From an uncultured Eubacterium sp. (lineage in GTDB: Bacteria; Bacillota; Clostridia; Lachnospirales; Lachnospiraceae): a stretch of DNA of 40,895 nucleotides. The stretch lies in NCBI GenBank assembly GCA_947090545.1, contig CAMUPC010000009.1, forward strand, positions 1 to 40,895. Reading direction: 5' to 3'. Positions 30,201-38,200 of the stretch are shown in pieces. How positions within the stretch are numbered: position 1 is the stretch's first letter; each line of letters starts with the position of its first letter. The notes below the pieces were generated by a model that was not told the origin of the DNA, made no database searches, and was given only the letters and a program-made list of their open reading frames with translations. A program made the translations under genes and the position numbers.

Positions 30201-31649
30201 ATGAGACTTGAAGATATCAAATATGATTTTCCTAACATGCCGGAGGAGATCAGGACAATGATTGAAAAAGAAGTGGAAAAACAGGTAAAGACGGAGCATG
30301 TGCAGCGTTCCAGCAGAAAATGGACAGCGGGAAAGGTGCTTGCCGCATCTATGGCGGCCGTTATGCTGCTCGGTACGACTGCGTTTGCGGGAGTCAGCAT
30401 GTATCGGATGCAGCGCCAGCAGGTATCGGAGCATGGCGTAAAGGTGAAAACGTCTGGGAAGGCGCAGCCTGCTAAGACAGGTGCAGAACCTGTGAAACCG
30501 TCAGAGATTCAGAATGTAAAAATGGAAATCGGTTATCTGCCGGATGGAATGGTGCAGGTTGAGGAAGGAAAATACAGTTATCAGGATGCATTGTATCGGG
30601 GCGGCGTATCGATTGGGTTTTACCGTATGGACACTGGCGACGGGCAGTTTGAAATGCTGCATGAGGACGTGCTTTCCAGCGAGGACATTTCCGGCAATGG
30701 ATTTGACGGCGTATATTTGGAATATCCGCATTTGTACAAGGAAGAAACCACGTTTAACCAGCGGATCTACGCGGCATTTGCCGACGTGCATTATGTGATG
30801 GAAATGTACGTGGCATCTGACGTCTCGAAAGAAGATGCGATTAAGATCGCGAAAAGTATTCGATTAACGCCAACGGAGGAAGCTGGCGCGAAAAACCTGG
30901 TCAGTGCGTTAAACTGGAGCGCGTATCTTGCAAACGGGCGGGAAAAACAGCAGGGTGATGGCGAGGATGCCCAAAATACAGACCGCACAGAGATAGCAAA
31001 AGATGAGATGAAGCATACCCATGCCATCGGCGAGAGCTTTGCGTTGCAGGATGCTCTTACGGCTAAAGTGGCACAGGTACAGGTGTCCGATGGCCTTAGC
31101 CTGCTGGATGGCTTCCGTATGGATGAAGATTTTAAGGATGAGGCAGACAGCGGCGGAAAGCTGAAACCGGCAACGATCCAATATATCAAAGGAGGAGGCA
31201 TGGATACGTTAAGCGAGGTCGTCAAAGAAAGGCAGGTGGCGCAAAAGCTGGTTTATGCTTCGGTAGAGTATACTAACACAGGAGACAGGGAGCTGAAAGA
31301 AGTATTGTTTTTCGGCACGCTGCAAAGAATCTTTGAAGAGAATGGGAAAATGAAGATGGTTTCAGGCTGGAATTATGAGGAGCCGTCTGACGGGGATGCG
31401 TGGAGCCAGGTGTGCAACCGCGGATTGTCCAACAGGTTTGAAATGCCGTATTATGACGTCCATGGAGGGGAGCGGAACAATAATTATATCACATCGATCA
31501 AGCCGGGTGAAACGGTAACGGTGCATATGGGATGGATTGTGACGGAAGAAGAGCTTGACAAACTGTATTTGAGCCTGGATACGTACAGCGGGCCGGGAGT
31601 GTTTTCGGATACAGCGCTTGCTATGGGATATGTGGATATCAGGCAGTAA
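30201..31649 (+). CDS. Membrane anti-sigma factor with large outer domain
   Basis: 482 residues: a short cytoplasmic part (MRLEDIKYDFPNMPEEIRTM...), one membrane helix (about residues 45-65, VLAASMAAVMLLGTTAFAGV), then about 410 outer residues. The first outer module resembles DUF4367-like anti-sigma ectodomains (IGYLPDGMVQVEEGKYSY, DAIKIAKSIRLT). The second (about 290-480, QKLVYASVEYTNTGDRELKEVLFFGTL) looks like an immunoglobulin-type beta domain of the DUF4352 or related kind. I chose ATG 30201, 5 bp after GGAGG; ATG 30189 lies at that site. It presumably holds the sigma factor inactive until an envelope signal. Confidence 0.82.
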   Translation: MRLEDIKYDFPNMPEEIRTMIEKEVEKQVKTEHVQRSSRKWTAGKVLAASMAAVMLLGTTAFAGVSMYRMQRQQVSEHGVKVKTSGKAQPAKTGAEPVKPSEIQNVKMEIGYLPDGMVQVEEGKYSYQDALYRGGVSIGFYRMDTGDGQFEMLHEDVLSSEDISGNGFDGVYLEYPHLYKEETTFNQRIYAAFADVHYVMEMYVASDVSKEDAIKIAKSIRLTPTEEAGAKNLVSALNWSAYLANGREKQQGDGEDAQNTDRTEIAKDEMKHTHAIGESFALQDALTAKVAQVQVSDGLSLLDGFRMDEDFKDEADSGGKLKPATIQYIKGGGMDTLSEVVKERQVAQKLVYASVEYTNTGDRELKEVLFFGTLQRIFEENGKMKMVSGWNYEEPSDGDAWSQVCNRGLSNRFEMPYYDVHGGERNNNYITSIKPGETVTVHMGWIVTEEELDKLYLSLDTYSGPGVFSDTALAMGYVDIRQ

Positions 31650-31671
31650 GGATTGAAGGCATCTTAAAAAA

Positions 31672-31729
31672 AATAACAGGAGCGATCTCTTGCAATACGA
31701 AATGTATGCAGGAGATAGTTCCTGTTATT
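31672..31729. terminator. Long hairpin after the anti-sigma gene
   Basis: AATAACAGGA (31672-31681) pairs with TCCTGTTATT (31720-31729), with an inner ATCTC/GAGAT and TGCA/TGCA stem. The T-rich tail is better on the - strand (TTATTTTTTTT) than on the + strand. Confidence 0.7.
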
Positions 31730-31804
31730 GTCATTTAGAAATGAATTGTGAAAAAAAGGAGGATACGATATAATGGGAAAAAGAAGCGGGAGGGAGGGAC
31801 ACGG

Positions 31805-33505
31805 ATGAAAAAAGCGCTGCCTGTTGGTGTGGAAAATTTTGAAGAGATGGTGCAGTCCGGCTATTATTATGTCGACAAAACAATGCTGATCAAGGAATTA
31901 TTAGATTTGAAGGGAAAAGTAAATTTGTTCACGCGTCCAAGAAGATTTGGGAAAACCTTAAATTTAAGTATGCTTCGGTATTTTTTTGAGGATACGGGTT
32001 ACGCAGAAAAAAATAAACAGAACAAACAGCTTTTTTACGGAATGAACATTTTAAAAACAAAAGAAAGCTATACAAACCAGATGGGGATGTATCCTGTATT
32101 TGCGCTGACGTTGAAATCGGCGAAGCAGGAAAACTATGGTCTGGCACGTTATATGATACAACATGCGCTCAGTACTGAGTTTGAACGGCACCGGGACCTT
32201 GTAGAAGATGGAAAAGAGCGCCTGTCTCTCAGAGAATATGGGCAGTATACAGCAATTGCGGAAGGGCAGGCGGAGGATCAAGAGATCAGGAACGCCCTAC
32301 AGTTGTTTTGTCAGTGTATGTATAAGGTGACTGGAAAGAAAACGGTTCTTTTGATTGATGAATATGATGTACCTTTGGAAAATGCGTATTTCAGGGGTTT
32401 TTACGAGAGAATGATCGATTTTATCCGTTCTCTCTTTGAATCGGCGCTCAAAACGAATGAGTACCTACAGTTTGCTGTGATTACCGGATGCCTGCGGATT
32501 TCTAAGGAGAGCATTTTTACCGGGTTAAATCACCTGAATATCATTTCTGTACTTGATAAAAAATATAGCGAGCATTTTGGATTTACAGAACAGGAAGTCA
32601 TGCAGATGATGTCTTATTATCATGTGGAAAGCCGGTTTGCGACGATGAAGGAGTGGTATAACGGATATTTGTTTGGAGACACACAAGTCTATAATCCGTG
32701 GAGCGTGGTCAAGTTTTTGTACGATTTGTATTCTGATGCAGATGCGTTTCCGCGTCCTTATTGGGTGAATACGAGCTCTAATGATGTGATCAAGGACTTG
32801 GTTGCCGGTGCCGACAGGGAAACAAAGGGACAGATGGAAATACTTTTGCAGGGAGAAGCACTTGAGATCCAGGTGCATGAGGAGGTTACTTATGCGGATA
32901 TGCAAAACAGCGGCGGGAACTTGTGGATGTTTCTGCTTTTTACAGGATATTTGACAAAAGAAAGTGAATCTTTTCGGGAATCATCGATTTATTTGCGGGT
33001 ACGGATTCCGAATACGGAGGTTAAGACAATCTATCAGAATACGATATTAAATTGGATGAAAGATATTTTAAAAAAAGAAGATTTTCGTGGCCTGTACCGC
33101 GCAATGGAGGACGGCGATGAAAAAAGCATGGCACGCATTTTAAACAGTCAGCTTTTTCGTACGATCAGCTTTTATGATTATGCTGAAAACTTTTATCATG
33201 GATTTCTTGCCGGCATCCTAAGCCAGAGTGAAAATTATCTGGTGAAATCAAACCGTGAGTCGGGGAACGGGCGGTTAGATCTGATGGTGAAAAGCCCGTC
33301 GCTGCGGGGAAGGGCGTTTGTTTTGGAGGTAAAGGTTTCCGATTCGGTTGACAATCTGGAAAAGGACGCTAAGAAAGCGCTGAAACAGATTTATGATAAG
33401 AACTATATGGAAGAGCTGCGTACAGAAGGGTATCGGAGGATTGGATGTTATGGGATTGCGTTTTTTCATAAGGATTGTGAAGTGCGGTTTGGAAAGGGGA
33501 TGTAA
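31805..33505 (+). CDS. AAA-ATPase-like protein with PDDEXK nuclease domain
   Basis: 566 residues of the AAA-ATPase-like/PDDEXK_9 family common in gut Firmicutes and Bacteroidetes. Near the start are [24 protein letters not shown] and a P-loop variant [14 protein letters not shown] (residues 44-57), then [16 protein letters not shown] as Walker B. The C-terminus has [27 protein letters not shown], a D...ExK nuclease signature. It is thought to act on DNA, but its biological role is unknown. I chose ATG 31805, preceded by GGGAGGGAGGG; ATG 31748 in frame has a poor site. Confidence 0.88.
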   Translation: MKKALPVGVENFEEMVQSGYYYVDKTMLIKELLDLKGKVNLFTRPRRFGKTLNLSMLRYFFEDTGYAEKNKQNKQLFYGMNILKTKESYTNQMGMYPVFALTLKSAKQENYGLARYMIQHALSTEFERHRDLVEDGKERLSLREYGQYTAIAEGQAEDQEIRNALQLFCQCMYKVTGKKTVLLIDEYDVPLENAYFRGFYERMIDFIRSLFESALKTNEYLQFAVITGCLRISKESIFTGLNHLNIISVLDKKYSEHFGFTEQEVMQMMSYYHVESRFATMKEWYNGYLFGDTQVYNPWSVVKFLYDLYSDADAFPRPYWVNTSSNDVIKDLVAGADRETKGQMEILLQGEALEIQVHEEVTYADMQNSGGNLWMFLLFTGYLTKESESFRESSIYLRVRIPNTEVKTIYQNTILNWMKDILKKEDFRGLYRAMEDGDEKSMARILNSQLFRTISFYDYAENFYHGFLAGILSQSENYLVKSNRESGNGRLDLMVKSPSLRGRAFVLEVKVSDSVDNLEKDAKKALKQIYDKNYMEELRTEGYRRIGCYGIAFFHKDCEVRFGKGM

Positions 33506-33541
33506 GCTGCCGGCTATTTTGATGTCTTACGATACGCTTTG

Positions 33542-33985
33542 TCAATGGCGGCGCATGTATAAAAGCGGATAGGGATTTCCCTGTTCGTCGTGATCCGTCC
33601 TTTTGTAAACCTCAAAGCCCATATGCTCATAAAATCCTTTGGCTTGGGGATTTTGCTCGTTTACAGCCAGTTTTTTTACTGTGTAATGTTCGATTCCGTA
33701 TTGAATAAGCTGTTTTCCTAATCCTTTTCCTCTCTCTTCTGGCGTGAGAAACAGCATTTCCAGGCTTTCCTTCTCAATCCCCATAAAGGCTACAGGTGTA
33801 TGGTTTTCGTCTTTTGCGATCACAAGATGTTCGATCTTGCTTAACGCCTGCGGGACATATTGTTTGATGTTTATGGTTTCGTTTTCGGACAAAAACAAGT
33901 GGGTTGCCCTTACAGACTTTTCCCACACGTTTAAAAGTGCCTGTATGAAATGCTCCGGCCTTTCACGGACTTCGATGATCTTCAT
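33542..33985 (-). CDS. GNAT-family N-acetyltransferase
   Basis: 147 residues with the GNAT core: FMGIEKESLEMLFLTPEERGKGLGKQLIQYGIEHY (acetyl-CoA loop RGKGLG near residues 88-93) and VNEQNPQAKGFYEHMGFEVYKRTDHDEQGNPYPLLYM. Cytosolic; the substrate is unknown. GGAGG precedes the ATG at 33985, and a good promoter lies at 34061-34089. It converges with the AAA-ATPase gene. Confidence 0.9.
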   Translation of the reverse strand: MKIIEVRERPEHFIQALLNVWEKSVRATHLFLSENETINIKQYVPQALSKIEHLVIAKDENHTPVAFMGIEKESLEMLFLTPEERGKGLGKQLIQYGIEHYTVKKLAVNEQNPQAKGFYEHMGFEVYKRTDHDEQGNPYPLLYMRRH

Positions 33986-34060
33986 ATATGTCCTCCTTCA
34001 TCTACTCTGTATTTCTGAAACAAGCACAATAGCATTTCATTGCTGCCCTTGCTAAGTTTC

Positions 34061-34089
34061 AATATAGCATATATAAAAATGGTTTTCAA
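34061..34089 (-). promoter_or_regulatory. Promoter of the GNAT gene
   Basis: On the - strand: TTGAAA (34089-34084), 17-bp spacer, TATATT (34066-34061). Confidence 0.65.
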
Positions 34090-34174
34090 GCCTGTTTTTG
34101 GTTCCGGGGAAACACAGAAAAGGGCAGCTTGTGGAAGATGGGAAATGGTTCCTTTCCCTTATAAAAAACAGCGT

Positions 34175-34768
34175 CTACTGCCTTTTAGAAATCACAGTGT
34201 CAATCAGCCCGTAAGCACAAGCTTCTTTTGCACTCATAAAATAATCCCGCTCCGTATCCCTTGCAACCTCCTCTATCGTATGCCCTGTATTTTCCGCTAA
34301 AATGCGGTTTAATCTTTGCTTGCTTTTTTGCAGATGGTCAGACATGATTTGAATATCACTCGCCTGTCCTTGCAGCCCGCCGCCGTGTACCGCAGGCTGG
34401 TGGATCATAATCTCAGCATTCGCAAGAGCCATACGCTTTCCATGCGCGCCTCCTGCGAGCAAAAAAGCACCAAAGCTTGCCGCAAGCCCGACACAGATCG
34501 TAGCAACATCACACCGGATAAACTGCATCGTATCATAAATCGCAAATCCGGCTGTTACAGAGCCGCCGGGACTGTTAATATAGAGCGAAATATCCTTGTC
34601 CGGGTCCTGCGCTTCTAAAAACAGCATCTGCGCAATGATGGAGCTGGCCAAGCTGTCGCTGACCTCTTCACCTAAAAAAATAATCCTGTCGGACAGCAGG
34701 CGGGAAAAGATATCATAGCTTCGTTCTCCACGGGTTGTCTGCTCAATGACATAAGGGATCGTACTCAT
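34175..34768 (-). CDS. clpP: ATP-dependent Clp protease proteolytic subunit
   Basis: 197 residues of the ClpP serine peptidase. Ser is in GLAASFGAF (canonical MAASMGAF), His in EIMIHQP, and Asp in [11 protein letters not shown]. It forms double rings fed by Clp ATPases. The sequence departs from housekeeping ClpP at several places (for example [17 protein letters not shown]), and no clpX or tig gene is nearby, so it may be a second ClpP. Its ATG overlaps the stop of an AraC-type gene by ATGA, an unusual arrangement. Confidence 0.93.
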   Translation of the reverse strand: MSTIPYVIEQTTRGERSYDIFSRLLSDRIIFLGEEVSDSLASSIIAQMLFLEAQDPDKDISLYINSPGGSVTAGFAIYDTMQFIRCDVATICVGLAASFGAFLLAGGAHGKRMALANAEIMIHQPAVHGGGLQGQASDIQIMSDHLQKSKQRLNRILAENTGHTIEEVARDTERDYFMSAKEACAYGLIDTVISKRQ

Positions 34769-35184
34769 GCTGCAAGCTCCTTTCTTCTAATGCTAAAAGC
34801 AGCGCGGAAAACCATTGCAGAGCCACGCATAAGGATTTTGCCCTGCTTTGGGGTAAAGCTGCCGAGCTTTCGGTACATACTGGGCGGATATTGATACGCC
34901 TGTTTAAAGGCAAAGGAAAAAGCCTGCTGTGAGTCATATCCGGCTTCCTGTGCAATCTGTACGATAGGCTTTTTTGAGTATGCCAGTTTTTCAGCAGCAG
35001 ATGTCAGCCGGCGGCTTTGCAGGTATTTGTGGATGGTCATTCCTGTGTGTGCGGCAAAGATGCGGTTTAGATAAAATTTGGAGTAGCCGATGCTGTTGGC
35101 GATATCGTCTAAGTGGATGTTGTCCTCTAAGTGCTGTTCCATGTATTCGATGGCTTTTTTGATGCAGGTCGTTTGTGTGCTCAT
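34765..35184 (-). CDS. AraC-type DNA-binding protein without sensor domain
   Basis: 139 residues, essentially only the AraC double helix-turn-helix as in MarA/Sox[53 protein letters not shown] and [38 protein letters not shown] precedes the ATG at 35184; an upstream extension lacks one. It is translationally coupled to clpP by a 4-bp overlap. ClpP may limit the regulator's lifetime, or the regulator may respond to proteolytic stress; neither is shown by the sequence. Confidence 0.88.
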   Translation of the reverse strand: MSTQTTCIKKAIEYMEQHLEDNIHLDDIANSIGYSKFYLNRIFAAHTGMTIHKYLQSRRLTSAAEKLAYSKKPIVQIAQEAGYDSQQAFSFAFKQAYQYPPSMYRKLGSFTPKQGKILMRGSAMVFRAAFSIRRKELAA

Positions 35185-35206
35185 AGTATTTCCTCCTGGG
35201 CTTTTT

Positions 35207-35218
35207 TTCATTATAACA
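35207..35218 (-). promoter_or_regulatory. Extended -10 promoter of the AraC-clpP pair
   Basis: On the - strand, TGT-TATAAT (-10 at 35215-35210), an extended -10, lies about 25 bp before the ATG at 35184. The -35 is poor. Confidence 0.5.
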
Positions 35219-35365
35219 AAGAGGGAGGGGAGTGTCTTAATAAAAAGTGCTGTTTCTGTATAATGTTCTTTTTTTCATACGGGATGGGCATTTCCTGCTG
35301 GATGTAAGCCAGATAGTGGACTTTTATTAGGCCGAAATGATAACTATTAGCTGATAAATCGGGAT

Positions 35366-35779
35366 TTATTTATGAATTACTTTCCTCATACCAGAACCAC
35401 AAAATTCATGTGGAATTATTTTAAACCCCATTTTTTCATAAAATGCTTCTTTTCCTTTTACTGCAATCAACTGTATACTGGAACGTCCGCCGATTGGTGT
35501 AGCCTTTTCAACATATTCAATTATCATATTGACAATTTTATTGCCGACACCTTGTTTCTGATAATTCGGGTGTACCACAATATCAGCGATCAAATAGTAC
35601 ACTCCGTCACCTATCAATCTTCCCATTCCGATAGTCTGATTACCATCAACTGCTGTTATCGTGTATAGGCTATTATCAAGAGCTTTTTGTGTCTGTTCTT
35701 TTGAATAAGGCAGCCACTCAACACTTTCCCGCAGCTTACAATAATCCTCATAACGTAAACCATTTTCTCTATATTCCAT
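35366..35779 (-). CDS. GNAT-family N-acetyltransferase
   Basis: 137 residues: TAVDGNQTIGMGRLIGDGVYYLIADIVVHPNYQKQGVGNKIVNMIIEYV (acetyl-CoA loop QKQGVG) and YEKMGFKIIPHEFCGSGMRKVI. I chose ATG 35779, 8 bp after GGAGG; a TTG at 35794 overlaps that ribosome site. The substrate is unknown. The 154-bp gap before it (35212-35365) holds the AraC promoter and nothing else clear. Confidence 0.88.
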   Translation of the reverse strand: MEYRENGLRYEDYCKLRESVEWLPYSKEQTQKALDNSLYTITAVDGNQTIGMGRLIGDGVYYLIADIVVHPNYQKQGVGNKIVNMIIEYVEKATPIGGRSSIQLIAVKGKEAFYEKMGFKIIPHEFCGSGMRKVIHK

Positions 35780-35852
35780 GTGCTTTACCTCCAACGATTA
35801 ATTTCTTGCCTATGAATGTGTCTTTCATCTAAATATGAATTTATCGGTTACA

Positions 35853-35881
35853 AGTATAGCACATCATACAGACACAAGCAA
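35853..35881 (-). promoter_or_regulatory. Promoter of the GNAT gene at 35366-35779
   Basis: On the - strand: TTGCTT (35881-35876), 17-bp spacer, TATACT (35858-35853). It overlaps the 3' end of the LysR remnant. Confidence 0.55.
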
Positions 35882-36454
35882 TTCACGTTCTACGTTCCTT
35901 GACCGTCTGGATTTTTGCCGTTGCCATTTCGCTGCCGAAAACGGGGAACAGGATTTGACAAGAGTCAGGGCGGCAAACAGCAAGGAAAAAGATTTCTTTT
36001 TCTCAGTTTTACGTACAAGGTAATAGGTTACTGTCGCCTTATCATCGGAAATGGGGATATTGGTCCAGTTATGGGGTACTTTCGTATATTTTTTGTAGAC
36101 ATTGTTTTCCAGGTCAGTGAGAACCCTCCGGTTGTCATCCATTTCGGTCTGAATCGTCATATGCGGGAAGATATTCGAGATCAGGGGGCAAGAATCAAAA
36201 TCCCTTGCCTTTGCCGCGAAGGAATCTGTACTTTCCAGAAGTTCCTTTGCCAGTTTCAGGACATATTCCCCATTTTCATTCAGTTCCAGTTTATTTTTCT
36301 TCCGTTCAAAGAGGATGATGCCCAGTTCATCTTCCAGTTTCTTCATATTTCTGCTCAGGGCCGGCTGGGAGAGATGCAGGATTTCAGCAGCGCCGGACAG
36401 GGCTCCGGTATCTGCAAATGCCGCAAACTGGCGCAGTTCATAGAGTTCAATCAT
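35864..36454 (-). pseudogene. LysR-family regulator with internal deletions
   Basis: 196 residues against about 290 for the family. The helix-turn-helix is intact (ELRQFAAFADTGALSGAAEILHLSQPALSRNMKKLEDELGIILFER). After residue 86 the effector domain is shortened: DFD joins directly to SCPLISNIFPHMTIQTEMDDN, and DLENNVYKKY joins to a typical C-terminal NIPISDDKATVTYYLV, skipping most of the ligand domain. The frame is kept. It may bind DNA but should not sense a ligand; I treat it as a degraded gene. Confidence 0.7.
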
Positions 36455-36719
36455 TCTGAATCCCTTTCAGTATCAGTTCTATTTATAGCAGTATTCGCTA
36501 TTGGCAGTGTACTTCTCCGAAAAAATAGGTAAAATAGAATTAGATAAAAGAAATTTCCTATTTTTCAGTACATGATTCCTGACCTCAAACCTTCGGATAC
36601 AACAGGATATCATATCGGAAAGTATGGAAGAATGAGGCAGCAGTTTTTGAAGGAGAATCATAGGGCATTTATTCATATATGATTCTATCAGAAACATTAT
36701 GGAAGCACCTTGCAGAAAT

Positions 36720-36958
36720 TGATGAATAAGGCTTTTACGGCTTTCTGATTCCGCATATTCTTCAGGAAGTTCATTTCCGATATAAATACGTTCCGCATTT
36801 TCCTCAATCTCGTAATAGTCCCCGACATATCCTTCGAGATACTGCTTTACATCATTCCAGTCAATCTGACGTTTGCCCTTGAAACGGATATCGTTAATCA
36901 AGACCAGCTTTTTACCGTCCGCATCGGTTATGATATTTACATTCCTGTTTTCAATCAT
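36720..36958 (-). pseudogene. Truncated integrative-element hypothetical protein
   Basis: The frame from ATG 36958 reads MIENRNVNIITDADGKKLVL and IRFKGKRQIDWNDVKQYLEGYVGDYYEIEENAERIYIGNELPEEYAESESRK, which resembles a small protein common in Firmicutes integrative elements. After about residue 75 the frame runs into unrelated sequence, so the C-terminus is lost at a junction near 36720-36735. It overlaps the preceding fragment by 8 bp. Confidence 0.6.
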
Positions 36959-37136
36959 CTCTTTTGTTCCCTTTCTTCTTATCCCTTGATTTGTAAACAT
37001 TAAACTGGTTCTTGCGCTTCTGGCTGCAAAACTCGTTCCCCTTCCGGCTTGCGACAAAGGCTTTCTTACAGTGTTTGCACATACGCATATCACTGTCCTT
37101 ATCTGTGAGCATGAAGGAAAAGCACATCTGCACCAT
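36951..37136 (-). pseudogene. C-terminal fragment of a DUF6076-like zinc-ribbon protein
   Basis: 61 residues with CKHCKKAFVASRKGNEFCSQKRKNQFNVYKSRDKKK. This looks like the tail of a DUF6076-type integrative-element protein, where the usual second CxxC is altered (FCSQKRK lacks its last cysteine). The N-terminal part is missing. With the neighbouring truncated gene it marks a decayed element. Confidence 0.6.
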
Positions 37137-37291
37137 GATGAGCAGGGAATGGAAATCCGGTTACTAAGTACGGAAGTCGGGGACTTAACGGTTCCCCGAA
37201 CAATTATAAGGGATATGCGCGTGAAGTGCAAGAAAGGATTGCATAATACGAATAATAGTCAATAGACTTGGAATATACCAAATCCACACTT

Positions 37292-37309
37292 TGGATTGTC
37301 AACACTTTT
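37292..37309. repeat. 18-bp promoter-like sequence shared with the ABC-2 operon
   Basis: TGGATTGTCAACACTTTT is identical to 18457-18474, where its complement provides the -35 TTGACA of the ABC-2 operon. In both places a tandem 11-bp repeat box lies to the right (23 bp away here). Confidence 0.75.
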
Positions 37310-37324
37310 TTAGATACGGGCGTT

Positions 37325-37394
37325 TGACAGTTAATAAACAGATAAGAAACAAATAGTAAACAGATAAAGACTTTTTCAAAATATGATGTATAAT
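37325..37394 (+). promoter_or_regulatory. Activated promoter with four 11-bp direct repeats
   Basis: TGACAGTTAAT, AAACAGATAAG, AAACAAATAGT and AAACAGATAAA run head to tail at 37325-37368. The consensus ACAGnTAA recurs every 11 bp. A good -10 TATAAT is at 37389-37394 but the -35 position (37366-37371, AAAGAC) is poor and overlaps the last repeat, as at promoters that need an OmpR-type activator. It precedes the ABC genes at 37441. Confidence 0.7.
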
Positions 37395-37440
37395 ATCATA
37401 GAAACACAAACTTCTTTTCAATCACTATGGAGGGATAAAC

Positions 37441-38199
37441 ATGAGTACGATGCTTCATACCGATAAATTGTGCAAATCATTTTCAAACGGCGGCTTGCAG
37501 CAGCATATCATCAAGAATCTTGATCTTGAGATCAGGGAAAAGGACTTCACTGTTATAATGGGGGCGTCGGGTTCGGGCAAATCCACTCTGCTTTATGCAC
37601 TTTCTGGAATGGATACCCCGACCCTCGGCAGAGTTTTCTTTGGTGACAAGGATATATCGAAATATACTAACGATCAGCTTGCTGTGTTCAGACGTGAAAA
37701 CTGCGGGTTTGTCTTTCAGAGCATTTATCTGCTGGAAAACATGACCGTATTCGATAACATCATGACAGGTGCGCTTGTGATACAGAAGAACAGTCCCGAG
37801 CTTGTGAAAAAGACCGAAGAGCTTCTTAAAAAGGTCGGTATAGGCGAAAAGCTGTGGGATAAATACCCGAACCAGCTTTCGGGCGGTGAGTGCCAGAGGG
37901 TCGGCATCGTAAGAGCGGCCATCAATGATCCAAAGATACTTTTTGCCGATGAGCCGACAGGCAGTCTGAACTCGGCTTCGAGCCGTGACGTTCTTGATAT
38001 CTTCACGGAACTGAACTCGAAAGGACAAAGCATTGTAATGGTGACGCACGATGTGAAAACCGCTCTCAGAGGAAACAGGGTGATATATCTTCGTGACGGT
38101 GCTGTGATCGGCGAACATGAAATGCCGTCATTCGGCACAAATGATATCAAGGGCAGACAAGAGGGCTTGCAGAGATTCCTCGATGATATGGGGTGGTAA
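37441..38199 (+). CDS. MacB/LolD-type ABC transporter ATPase
   Basis: 252 residues: Walker A GASGSGKST (residues 41-49), LSGGECQRVGIVRA near 144, Walker B ILFADEPTGSLNSAS near 167 and VMVTHDV. The LN-SASS after Walker B and overall size fit ATPases that work with FtsX-type permeases in lipoprotein or antimicrobial peptide transport. GGAGG precedes ATG 37441. The permease gene follows after 1 bp. Confidence 0.94.
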   Translation: MSTMLHTDKLCKSFSNGGLQQHIIKNLDLEIREKDFTVIMGASGSGKSTLLYALSGMDTPTLGRVFFGDKDISKYTNDQLAVFRRENCGFVFQSIYLLENMTVFDNIMTGALVIQKNSPELVKKTEELLKKVGIGEKLWDKYPNQLSGGECQRVGIVRAAINDPKILFADEPTGSLNSASSRDVLDIFTELNSKGQSIVMVTHDVKTALRGNRVIYLRDGAVIGEHEMPSFGTNDIKGRQEGLQRFLDDMGW

Positions 38200-38200
38200 T

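Noticed and set aside
29631..30434. 267-residue open frame antisense to the sigma factor gene
   Set aside because: It crosses two well-supported genes and has no start signal.
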